From contig JBLHND010000042.1 of the NCBI GenBank assembly GCA_047622605.1, positions 1 through 22,741 of the forward strand: DNA of 22,741 nt, read 5' to 3'. Made by a program: the position numbers and the translations under genes. The DNA comes from Motiliproteus sp047622605 (GTDB lineage: Bacteria > Pseudomonadota > Gammaproteobacteria > Pseudomonadales > Balneatricaceae). Under the pieces are notes generated by a model. It saw only the letters and a program-made list of their open reading frames with translations, ran no database searches and was not told the origin of the DNA. Shown here one piece after another: positions 15,696-22,623 of the stretch; within the stretch, counting starts at the first letter, position 1; each line of letters starts with the position of its first letter.

Positions 15696-15920
15696 ATGAT
15701 CAACAATCGCGACCAGGTCACTGAACAGTTGCTGTCGGCTAAAGTCGCCAAAGGGATCAAATGGAGCCAGGTCGCTAATGCTCTGGGACTCTCCAAGGAG
15801 TGGACGACCGCCGCTTGTTTTGGGCAGTCGATACTGAGCAGAGAGCAGGCGGGCATAGTGGGTGAACTCTTCGGGCTCTCCGATGATGCTGTAGCTGGAT
15901 TACAGATCGCCCCCTACTAG
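15696..15920 (+). pseudogene. cynS: Truncated cyanate hydratase (cyanase), N-terminal domain only
   Basis: The 74-aa product starts MINNRDQVTEQLLSAKVAKG, after AAGGAAA with good spacing. KWSQVANALGLSKEWTTA, AACFGQ, the LFGL segment and LQIAPY follow, matching the helical N-terminal domain of cyanases. Full cyanases are about 150 residues. The C-terminal half, which forms the decameric active site with its conserved Arg, Glu and Ser, is absent; a TAG follows the tyrosine of the usual (V/A)PY segment. I found no trace of the catalytic half before the next gene. Cyanase turns cyanate and bicarbonate into ammonia and CO2, but this remnant cannot do so. It could still make a small helical, lambda-repressor-like protein. 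The gene name is well supported; loss of function is inferred. Confidence 0.8.
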
Positions 15921-15955
15921 GCTGTTACTTATCCGTGCGCGCTGTTTTCTCAGCC

Positions 15956-15986
15956 AGAGGTCTCACTGTGGTAAAGTGAGGCCTCT
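15956..15986 (+). terminator. Hairpin after the cyanase remnant
   Basis: 12-bp arms AGAGGTCTCACT and AGTGAGGCCTCT (one G-U pair) surround a seven-base loop, followed by TTGAG. It may be the original cynS terminator and separates it from the flavoprotein gene starting at 16008. The short T-run makes it moderate. Confidence 0.55.
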
Positions 15987-16007
15987 TTGAGCTCTTGAGT
16001 ATTTTCC

Positions 16008-17240
16008 ATGGTTGTCTCTTCCTCGCTGCCTGTTGCAGTCATCGGTGCCGGTCCTGCCGGGCTTATGGCGGCAGAGATCATCAGTGCGGCTGGCCATCAG
16101 GTCCAGTTATTCGATGCGATGGGTACGATAGGGCGTAAGTTCCTGTTAGCGGGTCGAAGTGGCCTCAATATCACCCACCAAGCACCCGTGCCGGAGTTAC
16201 TGCTACGCTATGCCGAAGCCGCCGATCGCCTGGCACCCTCGATCCGCGACTTTGATCCTCAGGCTATTCGGGATTGGGTGAAGGGTCTGGGTTTCGATAC
16301 CTTTGAGGGTGTAGCGGGACGGGTCTTTCCCGAGGAGCGCAAGGCGGCGCCCTTGCTCCGGGCCTGGCGCAAGCGCCTCGAACTCCAGGGGGTCAGCATC
16401 CGGACCCGGCATCGCTGGCAGGGCTGGAATGCGGCCGGTCAGCTGAGTTTCAGTACCGAACAGGGAGAACGGCACCTGGGGTTTTCGAGTGTCGTTCTGG
16501 CGCTGGGTGGGGGCAGTTGGCCGCGCATGGGTTCAGATGGGCACTGGGTTGAGTTGTTGCGACAACGAGGCATTGAGGTCGCCGATCTGGAATCTTCCAA
16601 TTGCGGCTTCGATTGCAATTGGAGCCAGCATTTTTCCAGCCGCTTCGCCTGGCAGCCGTTAAAGTCGGTCGCCGTTTGTTATCCCGAGAGTGGCAGGGCG
16701 CCCCAGAGGGCCGATCTGATGATAACCTCAGGGGGTATCGAAGGCGGGGCCGTCTATGCGTTATCTGCGGCCCTACGTAGCGGACTCGCTACTCAGGATC
16801 GCGTCAATCTGCATATAGATCTCACTCCGGATCGCGATCAGCAGCAGCTCTATCTCGCCTTATCCAAGCCGCGGGGAAAGTTGACTCTGTCCAGCCATCT
16901 GAGAAAAAGGGTGGCTATCCAGGGGCTCAAAGCCGGTTTACTCTATGAACTGCTGAGCAAAGAGCAGCTTGCCGATCCGCGGCTGTTAGCCGCCGCGATT
17001 AAGAATTTACCCTTGCCGTTGCTGCGTCCCAGGCCCCTATCCGAGGCGATCAGCAGTTCCGGCGGGGTGCGCTTTTCGGCCCTCGATGATGCGCTGATGG
17101 TCAGGTCCAGCCCAGGATTATTTATAGCCGGTGAGATGTTGGATTGGGAGGCCCCGACCGGCGGTTACCTGATCACTGGCTGCCTGGCTACGGGCCGCGC
17201 CACAGGCCGGGGTGTTGTTCGTTGGCTGGCTGAGCAGTAG
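16008..17240 (+). CDS. HI0933-family NAD(P)/FAD-dependent oxidoreductase (flavoprotein)
   Basis: This 410-aa flavoprotein belongs to the HI0933/YhiN group. The FAD-binding N-terminus has PVAVIGAGPAGLMAAE. It is followed by GRKFLLAGRSGLNITH, where the family's (S/R)GxGxNxT-type segment appears as GRSGLNITH. Next come GRVFPEERKA, VVLALGGGSWPRMGSDG and SSGGVRFSALD. The C-terminal FAD motif is LFIAGEMLDWEAPTGGYLI, then GCLATGRATG. The length is normal for the subgroup sometimes labelled TIGR03862. No member of this subgroup has, to my knowledge, a firmly established reaction. ATG 16008 has no strong Shine-Dalgarno. The gene stands alone between repeat-rich gaps. Confidence 0.92.
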   Translation: MVVSSSLPVAVIGAGPAGLMAAEIISAAGHQVQLFDAMGTIGRKFLLAGRSGLNITHQAPVPELLLRYAEAADRLAPSIRDFDPQAIRDWVKGLGFDTFEGVAGRVFPEERKAAPLLRAWRKRLELQGVSIRTRHRWQGWNAAGQLSFSTEQGERHLGFSSVVLALGGGSWPRMGSDGHWVELLRQRGIEVADLESSNCGFDCNWSQHFSSRFAWQPLKSVAVCYPESGRAPQRADLMITSGGIEGGAVYALSAALRSGLATQDRVNLHIDLTPDRDQQQLYLALSKPRGKLTLSSHLRKRVAIQGLKAGLLYELLSKEQLADPRLLAAAIKNLPLPLLRPRPLSEAISSSGGVRFSALDDALMVRSSPGLFIAGEMLDWEAPTGGYLITGCLATGRATGRGVVRWLAEQ

Positions 17241-17264
17241 CCCAGGCTGGCTGTAAGACCTCAA

Positions 17265-17280
17265 TGTTCCACGTGGAACA
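17265..17280. promoter_or_regulatory. parS: parS site 1 (ParB-binding)
   Basis: The perfect 16-bp palindrome TGTTCCACGTGGAACA matches the Pseudomonas-type parS consensus. ParB nucleates here and spreads to help segregate the origin region with ParA. It lies 24 bp after the flavoprotein stop in noncoding DNA. Confidence 0.9.
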
Positions 17281-17440
17281 GGGAGGACCGTAGGCTGGGA
17301 TGCAATCCCAGCAACACTCCAGCAACCCCTCTCCAGGTAGCCTGCATCTGTGCAGGTTCGCATAGACCAATGAAAGCTGGGATTGCATCCCAGCCTACCT
17401 CGCTGCCATCGTCAGGCTGAAGCCCGAGCTACATCGACGT
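17281..17440. repeat. Dispersed palindromic repeats, copies 4 and 5
   Basis: Two dyads face each other: GCTGGGATGCAATCCCAGC at 17294-17312 and GCTGGGATTGCATCCCAGC at 17376-17394. The second continues into TCAGGCTGAAGCCCGAGCTA, the reverse complement of the partner block in copy 1 near 3540. Between them is a small hairpin, CCTGCA-TCTG-TGCAGG (17341-17356). The paired, inverted arrangement is typical of BIME-like elements. Confidence 0.75.
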
Positions 17441-17528
17441 AGTGAGTGCTGTCCATGCAGGAGCACTTAACGGCCAACCCACAAAAGCAACATCCCCCCT
17501 GTGAGTCAGCAGCTGAAGGCACCTGCAA

Positions 17529-17544
17529 TGTTCCACGTGGAACA
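17529..17544. promoter_or_regulatory. parS: parS site 2 (ParB-binding)
   Basis: A second perfect TGTTCCACGTGGAACA. Here the symmetry extends three more bases on each side, giving a 22-bp palindrome from 17526 to 17547. It is 264 bp from site 1 and noncoding. Confidence 0.9.
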
Positions 17545-17566
17545 TTGGGGTGTTATATGACCGTAG

Positions 17567-17623
17567 GCTGGGATGTAATCCCAGCAATATCCCAGCAATA
17601 TCCCAGCAATATCCCAGCAATAT
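17567..17623. repeat. Dispersed dyad copy 6 with 11-bp tandem repeat
   Basis: The dyad GCTGGGATGTAATCCCAGC (17567-17585) runs directly into four exact copies of the 11-mer CCCAGCAATAT (17580-17623), the first of which uses the right arm of the dyad. A fifth, diverged unit follows. This looks like slippage expansion of the repeat's edge. Confidence 0.8.
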
Positions 17624-17667
17624 CCCACCAGATACGCCTGAATCCAGTGTCGATATGATCTGCGATA

Positions 17668-18618
17668 TCACGTAACGGAAGCCTGCCCCCAGTGTCGATA
17701 ACAACGATCCGCCGTCTCTATAAGCAGGCTATGCCTGCGCGCCAACCGCGGGTGGTCATGATCGTAACCTCCGCCAATAAGACAGGCCGTGGGCAGTCGT
17801 CGCTGTTGCGCCCAGTCGATAACGCGCTGGTCTCGGTTGCGAATGCCAGCATCACTCAGGTTCATCTGTCCCAGGCGGTCATCGCGATGTACATCCGAGC
17901 CGCCATCGTAGATCAGCAGATCGAAGGGCGGGAGGAGGGCCAGCTGTGCCAGGGTCTTATCGAGTGCCAGCAGGTACTCGGCATCTTCAGTACCTCGGGG
18001 TAGAGACACATCCAGATCGCTGCGTTGTTTGGTTTGTGGATAGTTATGCTCACCATGAATAGAACAGGTGAAGCACCGGGGTTCATCCTCAAGCATCAGC
18101 GCGGTGCCATCGCCCTGATGGACATCGCAATCTAGCACCAGAATTCGAGTGGCTCTGTGTTCGTGCAGCAGCGTCTTGACCGCCACGGCGATATCATTAA
18201 ACACACAAAACCCCTGTCCCTTAGCCGCAAAGGCATGATGGGTGCCTCCCGCCAGGTGGCAGGCCAGGCCATACACCAGTGCCAGCTTACAGGTCAGCAC
18301 GGTGCCGCCAACGGCTGTCAGGGTTCGAGTGACGAGTTTCTCGGTCCAGTTTAAGCCGATCTCTTTAAGCTGCTGCGGACTCAAAGAACCCTCGATAAAG
18401 GCCTCTATATAGGCATCGGCATGCGCTAGCGAGAGGGACGGCCGGGTGCAGGGGGACGAGATATAGGTGTTCTTCTGGGTGGCGATTCCCAGGTCGATAA
18501 GACGCTCGTACAGCAGCCGATACTTAGCCATTGGGAAACGGTGCTTCGCCTCCCAGGGGATGCTGTAGTTGGGGCTATAGACCAACGGAACGGCAGCCGG
18601 TGGAGACGGATGTTTCAC
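17668..18618 (-). CDS. Histone deacetylase family protein (class II-like, zinc hydrolase)
   Basis: Bacterial members of this arginase-fold family remove acetyl groups from small acetylamines or proteins using zinc. The sequence shows AGGTHHAFAAKGQGFCVFND with the catalytic His pair and LVLDCDVHQGDGTA with the zinc ligands Asp and His. YDGGSDVHRDDRLG supplies the third ligand, and GGGYDHDH is near the C-terminus. I prefer GTG 18618, giving 316 aa. This GTG overlaps the gmhB stop as GTGA, a classic coupling arrangement, and the family's own sequence begins only at PLVYSPNYSIP. An in-frame GTG at 18627 would add FHV. The first codons lie in a parS site. The substrate is unknown, and I see no metabolic link to gmhB. 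Confidence 0.88.
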   Translation of the reverse strand: MKHPSPPAAVPLVYSPNYSIPWEAKHRFPMAKYRLLYERLIDLGIATQKNTYISSPCTRPSLSLAHADAYIEAFIEGSLSPQQLKEIGLNWTEKLVTRTLTAVGGTVLTCKLALVYGLACHLAGGTHHAFAAKGQGFCVFNDIAVAVKTLLHEHRATRILVLDCDVHQGDGTALMLEDEPRCFTCSIHGEHNYPQTKQRSDLDVSLPRGTEDAEYLLALDKTLAQLALLPPFDLLIYDGGSDVHRDDRLGQMNLSDAGIRNRDQRVIDWAQQRRLPTACLIGGGYDHDHPRLARRHSLLIETADRCYRHWGQASVT

Positions 18619-18626
18619 GTGGAACA
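18611..18626. promoter_or_regulatory. parS: parS site 3, inside the gmhB/deacetylase junction
   Basis: TGTTTCACGTGGAACA is a parS variant that pairs one Bacillus-type half (TGTTTCAC) with one Pseudomonas-type half. On the minus strand it encodes the last residues and TGA stop of gmhB and, in another frame, the start GTG and first codons of the deacetylase. It is 1.1 kb from site 2. Confidence 0.85.
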
Positions 18627-19178
18627 CGGCGAAGTCAGGCTATCGCTGAGCAGGTGCTCGGCGACATCCGCCAGGTCCGCAAAGATAGCGACGCCCTCCA
18701 GCCCCAGGCCCTTGCGGAGGGTCTTCGCTCCCTTGCCGGTCTTGACTAGAAGCGGCACGCACTCGGCGGCCTGACCCGCCTGAATATCTCTGAGGCTATC
18801 ACCGACCAGGATTGCGCCCTTAGCACTGATGCCGAGCGCTTGTTCTGCCTGATGGATCAGCCCGGCTAAGGGCTTACGGCAGCTGCATTGCTGCTCTGGG
18901 GTATGAGGGCAAAAGAAGATCCCATCGAGTGTTCCGCCCGCCGCTTCTATAAGTGCGCCCATCTTGGCGTGCATGGCCTCGAGGTCGCCGAGGGAGAACA
19001 AGCCGCGTCCCAGTCCCGACTGGTTGGTCGCGACCACCACCCGGTAGCCCGCCTTGCAAAGCCGAGCGATCGCCTCGGCACTTCCCGGGATAGGAATCCA
19101 TTCGGCAGCGCTCTTGATATAGGCATCGGAATCGAGATTGATGACCCCGTCGCGGTCGAGAATAATAAGTTGGTTCAT
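18615..19178 (-). CDS. gmhB: D-glycero-beta-D-manno-heptose-1,7-bisphosphate 7-phosphatase
   Basis: GmhB is a HAD-superfamily phosphatase that removes the 7-phosphate from heptose bisphosphate on the way to ADP-heptose for the lipopolysaccharide inner core. The product is about 187 aa. The catalytic motif LDRDGVIN lies near the N-terminus and VVATNQSGLGRG is motif II. The zinc-binding loop is FCPHTPEQQCSCRKP, with Cys-His-Cys-Cys ligands. LVGDSLRDIQAG is motif IV. I chose ATG 19178 because homologues begin just before LDRDG; a longer reading starts at 19241. A TGTTATACT extended -10 lies about 55 bp upstream. It lies downstream of glyS, as in Pseudomonas, and overlaps the deacetylase start by four bases. 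Confidence 0.93.
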   Translation of the reverse strand: MNQLIILDRDGVINLDSDAYIKSAAEWIPIPGSAEAIARLCKAGYRVVVATNQSGLGRGLFSLGDLEAMHAKMGALIEAAGGTLDGIFFCPHTPEQQCSCRKPLAGLIHQAEQALGISAKGAILVGDSLRDIQAGQAAECVPLLVKTGKGAKTLRKGLGLEGVAIFADLADVAEHLLSDSLTSPCST

Positions 19179-19214
19179 GGTGTTAATACCGATGGTAGGT
19201 CGAATTTCAGGCAT

Positions 19215-19245
19215 AAAAAAACCGCTGTCAGAGTATAACACCGGT
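19215..19245 (-). terminator. Terminator after glyS, overlapping a possible gmhB promoter
   Basis: On the minus strand ACCGGTGT and ACAGCGGT form an 8-bp stem with one mismatch and a nine-base loop, followed by seven Ts. It lies 57 bp after the glyS stop. The loop side contains TGTTATACT, a good extended -10, so the same segment may also start gmhB transcription. Confidence 0.6.
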
Positions 19246-19301
19246 CTTTTTCAGCGCACTAAATGGCTGGTTGGCCGTTAGAGCCGCGCCTACAGTAGCG
19301 C

Positions 19302-21389
19302 CTATAGCAACGAGATGTCAGCGACCAGCAGGAAGCGCTGGCGCAGCTGATTGAGCAGCCGGATGCGATTATCACGAATCGCCGCATCATCCACCATCAC
19401 CATTACATCGTCAAAGAAGGCATCGATGCAGGGCTGTAAGCTGGCCAGCTGTTCGAGGATCGCTTTGAAATCGCCCTGTGCCAACAGGCTGTCGATCGTG
19501 GCGTTGAGGCTGTTGAGTTCGCGATTAAGGGTCCTCTCGGCGGCTTCTTTAAATAGCACCTCAGAGGGTGCCAGGTTGCCGGCATCGCCCTGTTTGGCGA
19601 GAATGTTGGCGACCCGTTTATTGGCGGCGGCAAGGGCCTCGGCCTGAGGCAGGCTGCGGAAATGGTTAACCGCCTTAACGCGCTGATCGAAGACCAGCGG
19701 CTTAGTCGGACGAACGGCCATGACCGCCAGAAAGACCTCGGCCGGAACGCCTTGGTCGGCATACCAGGCACGGAAGCGCTCGAGCATAAAGGCCAGCACC
19801 TGCTGCTCCAGGCCCGCACGCGCCGGAAGATCGGTATGCAGATCCGCCGCAGCGGTGATCAGTTCCAGCAGATCCAGGTCGAGCTGGTGCTCGACCAGGA
19901 TGCGTAGCGTGCCCAGGGTCGCGCGCCGCAAGGCAAAGGGGTCGCGGCTTCCCGTGGGGGGCTGCTTGATGCCAAACAGGCCGACCAGCGTATCGATGCG
20001 ATCCGCCAGTGCCAGGGCAATACCCGTCTTGCTCTGCGGCAGGTCATCACCGGCAAACTTGGGCAGGTATTGCTCGTTGATGGCCTGAGCCACCTCGGCA
20101 GGTTCGCCATCGTTGAGGGCGTAATAGGAACCCATCAGGCCCTGCAGGTCGGTAAACTCCAACACCATCTCGGTGACCAGATCGGTCTTGGCCAGTTGCG
20201 AGGCCCGTTCTGCCCAGTCCACATTACCGTCGATCTGCGCGGCGATAACCTGGGCCAGCGCGGCAACTCGCTGTGATTTTTGGTAAACAGTGCCGAGCTC
20301 GGCCTGGAAAATGATGGGTTTGAGCTTCTCGATCCGTGATTCCAGGCTGCTGTTCTTATCGGTCTCAAAGAAAAAAGCCGCGTCAGCCAGGCGAGGGCGG
20401 ATCACCCGTTCGTTGCCGGCGATCACCTGCTGGGGGTCGCGGCTTTCGATATTGGCCACGGTAATGAAGTAGGGCAGAATCTTGCCGTTGCTATCGAGCA
20501 CATGGAAGTATTTCTGGTGCTCTTTCATCGACGAGATCAGGGCTTCGGCGGGGACATCCAGGAAGCGGGCGTCAAAGCGTCCCGAGAGTGCCACCGGCCA
20601 TTCGACCAGGCCAGTGACTTCGTCGAGCAGTTCCGGATCTATAACGGCCTGCGCATCGATAGCACTGGCGGCCTGCTCGATCTGCCGTTCGATCCTGGCA
20701 CGACGCTTGGCAAAGTCGGCGATCACGTAGCCCTGTTCCAGGGTGACTTCGTAATCTACGGGCGCGTTCAGCATGATGGCGCGGTCGTCATGGAAGCGAT
20801 GACCGAAGGTATGACGACCAGATTTAACCCCCAGGATATCAGCGTCGATGACCTCAGCACCGAACAGCATCACGCAAGAGTGCACCGGACGGACGAATTC
20901 GATGCGGTTAGCGCCCCAGCGCATCCGCTTGGGGATAGGCAGGTTATCGAGCGCCGTTTGGATAGCGGCAGGCAGCAGAGGGCTGATCGATTGCTCGGGA
21001 ACCTCCTTGAGATAGGTGATCTTACCGGACTCGATCTTAAGGCCAACATCATCGAGTTGGACGCCGTTCTTCTTGGCAAAGCCCTGCAACGCTTTAGTCG
21101 CCACGCCCTCTTTATCGTAGCAGATGCTTTCGGGCGGCCCTACGACCAGGGTCGACTTACCGGGGACGTGCGTCGGCAGGCCTTCAATCAGTACGGCCAG
21201 GCGCCTGGGCGTCGCATAAGACTGGAAACCGGTAGTGGCCAGCAGCGCTTTGGCGCTGTCGCCAAAGATCAGATTCAGCCCCTTGCGCAGCTCGGCTTCC
21301 AGTGCGGCAGACAGCTTCTTAAGGGCTTTGGGTGGCAGCTCTTCGGTGCCCAGCTCGAATAGAAAATCTTTGATATCCATGCTCATCAT
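19302..21389 (-). CDS. glyS: Glycine-tRNA ligase beta subunit
   Basis: GlyS is the large tRNA-binding beta subunit of the tetrameric bacterial glycyl-tRNA synthetase. At about 695 aa its length is standard. It opens with DFLFELGTEELPPKALKKL. It carries HTFGHRFH and SMKEHQKYFHV in the middle. The segment SKTGIALALADRIDTLVGLF, then TGSRDPFALRRATLG, forms the conserved HD-like core, and the anticodon-binding region is at the C-terminus. ATG 21389 overlaps the glyQ stop as TGATG, with GGGGAG five bases upstream. A GTG at 21392 is a possible alternative. The overlap fits translational coupling, which balances the two subunits. Confidence 0.98.
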   Translation of the reverse strand: MMSMDIKDFLFELGTEELPPKALKKLSAALEAELRKGLNLIFGDSAKALLATTGFQSYATPRRLAVLIEGLPTHVPGKSTLVVGPPESICYDKEGVATKALQGFAKKNGVQLDDVGLKIESGKITYLKEVPEQSISPLLPAAIQTALDNLPIPKRMRWGANRIEFVRPVHSCVMLFGAEVIDADILGVKSGRHTFGHRFHDDRAIMLNAPVDYEVTLEQGYVIADFAKRRARIERQIEQAASAIDAQAVIDPELLDEVTGLVEWPVALSGRFDARFLDVPAEALISSMKEHQKYFHVLDSNGKILPYFITVANIESRDPQQVIAGNERVIRPRLADAAFFFETDKNSSLESRIEKLKPIIFQAELGTVYQKSQRVAALAQVIAAQIDGNVDWAERASQLAKTDLVTEMVLEFTDLQGLMGSYYALNDGEPAEVAQAINEQYLPKFAGDDLPQSKTGIALALADRIDTLVGLFGIKQPPTGSRDPFALRRATLGTLRILVEHQLDLDLLELITAAADLHTDLPARAGLEQQVLAFMLERFRAWYADQGVPAEVFLAVMAVRPTKPLVFDQRVKAVNHFRSLPQAEALAAANKRVANILAKQGDAGNLAPSEVLFKEAAERTLNRELNSLNATIDSLLAQGDFKAILEQLASLQPCIDAFFDDVMVMVDDAAIRDNRIRLLNQLRQRFLLVADISLL

Positions 21390-22333
21390 CACTTCTCCCC
21401 TGCGGCAAGCAGTTCGTTACGCAGCGCTTCATCCGCCAGGGGGAAGCCTTTGGCCTTGCGCGCCTCATAATAGGTTTCGCAGACCGCGCGCGATAGGGCG
21501 CGAACCCGCAGAATATAGCGTTGCCGTTCGGTGACCGAGATCGCATGCCGGGCATCGAGCAGATTAAAGACATGCGAGGCCTTCATCACCATCTCATAGG
21601 CGGGCAGTGCCAGCTTCTTTTCAACCAGACGCTGGCTCTCTTTCTCGAAGTTTTCGAAGCTGCTGAATAGGAAATCGACATCCGCCTCTTCGTAGTTGTA
21701 GGTCGACATCTCGACTTCGTTTTGATGAAACACATCGCCGTAGGTGACCCGTCCCTGAGGACCGTCAGTCCAGACCAGGTCGTAGATGCTGTCGACGCCC
21801 TGCAAGTACATGGCGATGCGCTCCAGGCCATAAGTGATCTCACCGGTGACCGGGAAGCATTCTAAGCCACCCATCTGCTGGAAATAGGTGAACTGAGTCA
21901 CCTCCATGCCGTTAAGCCAGACTTCCCAACCGAGTCCCCAGGCACCGAGTGTCGGCGATTCCCAGTTGTCTTCGACGAAGCGGATATCATGCACCAGCGG
22001 ATCGATGCCCAGCATCGACAGGGAGCCGAGGTAGAGTTGCTGGAAATTTTCGGGGGAGGGCTTGATCACCACCTGAAATTGGTAATAGTGCTGAAGTCGA
22101 TTGGGATTATCGCCGTAGCGACCATCCGTCGGCCGACGACAGGGTTGGACGTAGGCGGCACGCCAGTTTTCAGGACCCACAGAGCGCAGGGTCGTCGCCG
22201 GATGAAAGGTGCCCGCACCCACCTCCATATCCAGTGGCTGAATAAGCACACAGCCCTGTGCGGCCCAGTATTGTTGTAAAGCAAGGATCAGCCCCTGGAA
22301 GGTGCTGGCATCGGCTTTTATCGAATCACTCAC
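21389..22333 (-). CDS. glyQ: Glycine-tRNA ligase alpha subunit
   Basis: GlyQ is the catalytic alpha subunit, a class II aminoacyl-tRNA synthetase core. The 314-aa product starts near TFQGLILALQQYWAAQGC. It includes QPLDMEVGAGTFHPATTLR, VQPCRRPTDGRYGDNPNRLQ (motif 2 region) and GLERIAMYLQGV (motif 3). It ends NELLAAGEK. The start is GTG 22333; no in-frame ATG fits, and GAGGGTG lies about ten bases upstream. Its stop overlaps the glyS start. A TATAAT at 22434-22439 (minus) without a clear -35 is the best promoter candidate, giving a leader of about 95 bases. Confidence 0.98.
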   Translation of the reverse strand: MSDSIKADASTFQGLILALQQYWAAQGCVLIQPLDMEVGAGTFHPATTLRSVGPENWRAAYVQPCRRPTDGRYGDNPNRLQHYYQFQVVIKPSPENFQQLYLGSLSMLGIDPLVHDIRFVEDNWESPTLGAWGLGWEVWLNGMEVTQFTYFQQMGGLECFPVTGEITYGLERIAMYLQGVDSIYDLVWTDGPQGRVTYGDVFHQNEVEMSTYNYEEADVDFLFSSFENFEKESQRLVEKKLALPAYEMVMKASHVFNLLDARHAISVTERQRYILRVRALSRAVCETYYEARKAKGFPLADEALRNELLAAGEK

Positions 22334-22433
22334 GGTGTAATCACCCTCTCAGTGGGTTTCTCTCTGGAAGTCGGTATCGCGTGGCTATAGATCTAACAGC
22401 GCACGGCGGTGACTCTGCGATTTAAAACCGCAG

Positions 22434-22439
22434 ATTATA
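22434..22439 (-). promoter_or_regulatory. Putative -10 box for glyQS
   Basis: A perfect TATAAT on the minus strand, preceded by ACTG, lies 100 bp upstream of the glyQ GTG. No convincing -35 hexamer is seen at 16-18 bp spacing. The leader between it and glyQ shows no clear T-box or other riboswitch. Confidence 0.4.
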
Positions 22440-22510
22440 CAGTAAAATGGTTGTTTTTTGGGCCGCTAACAGACGTTTGCAGTGCGCTGAAACAGCGGCC
22501 AGGGGGTGTT

Positions 22511-22623
22511 GCTACAGCGGTTCCAGGTAAAGATGCTACAGCGGTTCCAGGTAAAGATGCTACAGCGGTTCCAGGTAAAGGTGCTACAGCGGTTCCAGGT
22601 AAAGATGCTACAGCGGTTCCAGG
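22511..22623. repeat. 24-bp tandem repeat, 4.7 copies
   Basis: Four full copies start at 22511, 22535, 22559 and 22583, and a 17-bp partial copy starts at 22607. The unit begins GCTACAGCGGTTCCAGG and ends TAAAGAT; the third copy has one substitution (GGT). Copies are otherwise identical and directly adjacent, so this is a tandem array and not CRISPR. On the minus strand each unit reads YLEPL then a stop, repeating the C-terminus of the partial ORF to the right. Confidence 0.9.

Noticed and set aside
17429..17704. Minus-strand ORF across the repeats between the flavoprotein and the deacetylase
   Set aside because: Its translation is made of the repeat dyads, the 11-bp tandem units and a parS site, so it is not a protein gene.
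20502..21362. Long plus-strand ORF (286 aa) opposite glyS
   Set aside because: It is antisense to a clear glyS coding frame, has no recognisable motifs, and reflects third-position bias of the real gene.
22511..22623. Possible CRISPR array
   Set aside because: Repeat units are directly adjacent with no spacers, and no cas genes are present.
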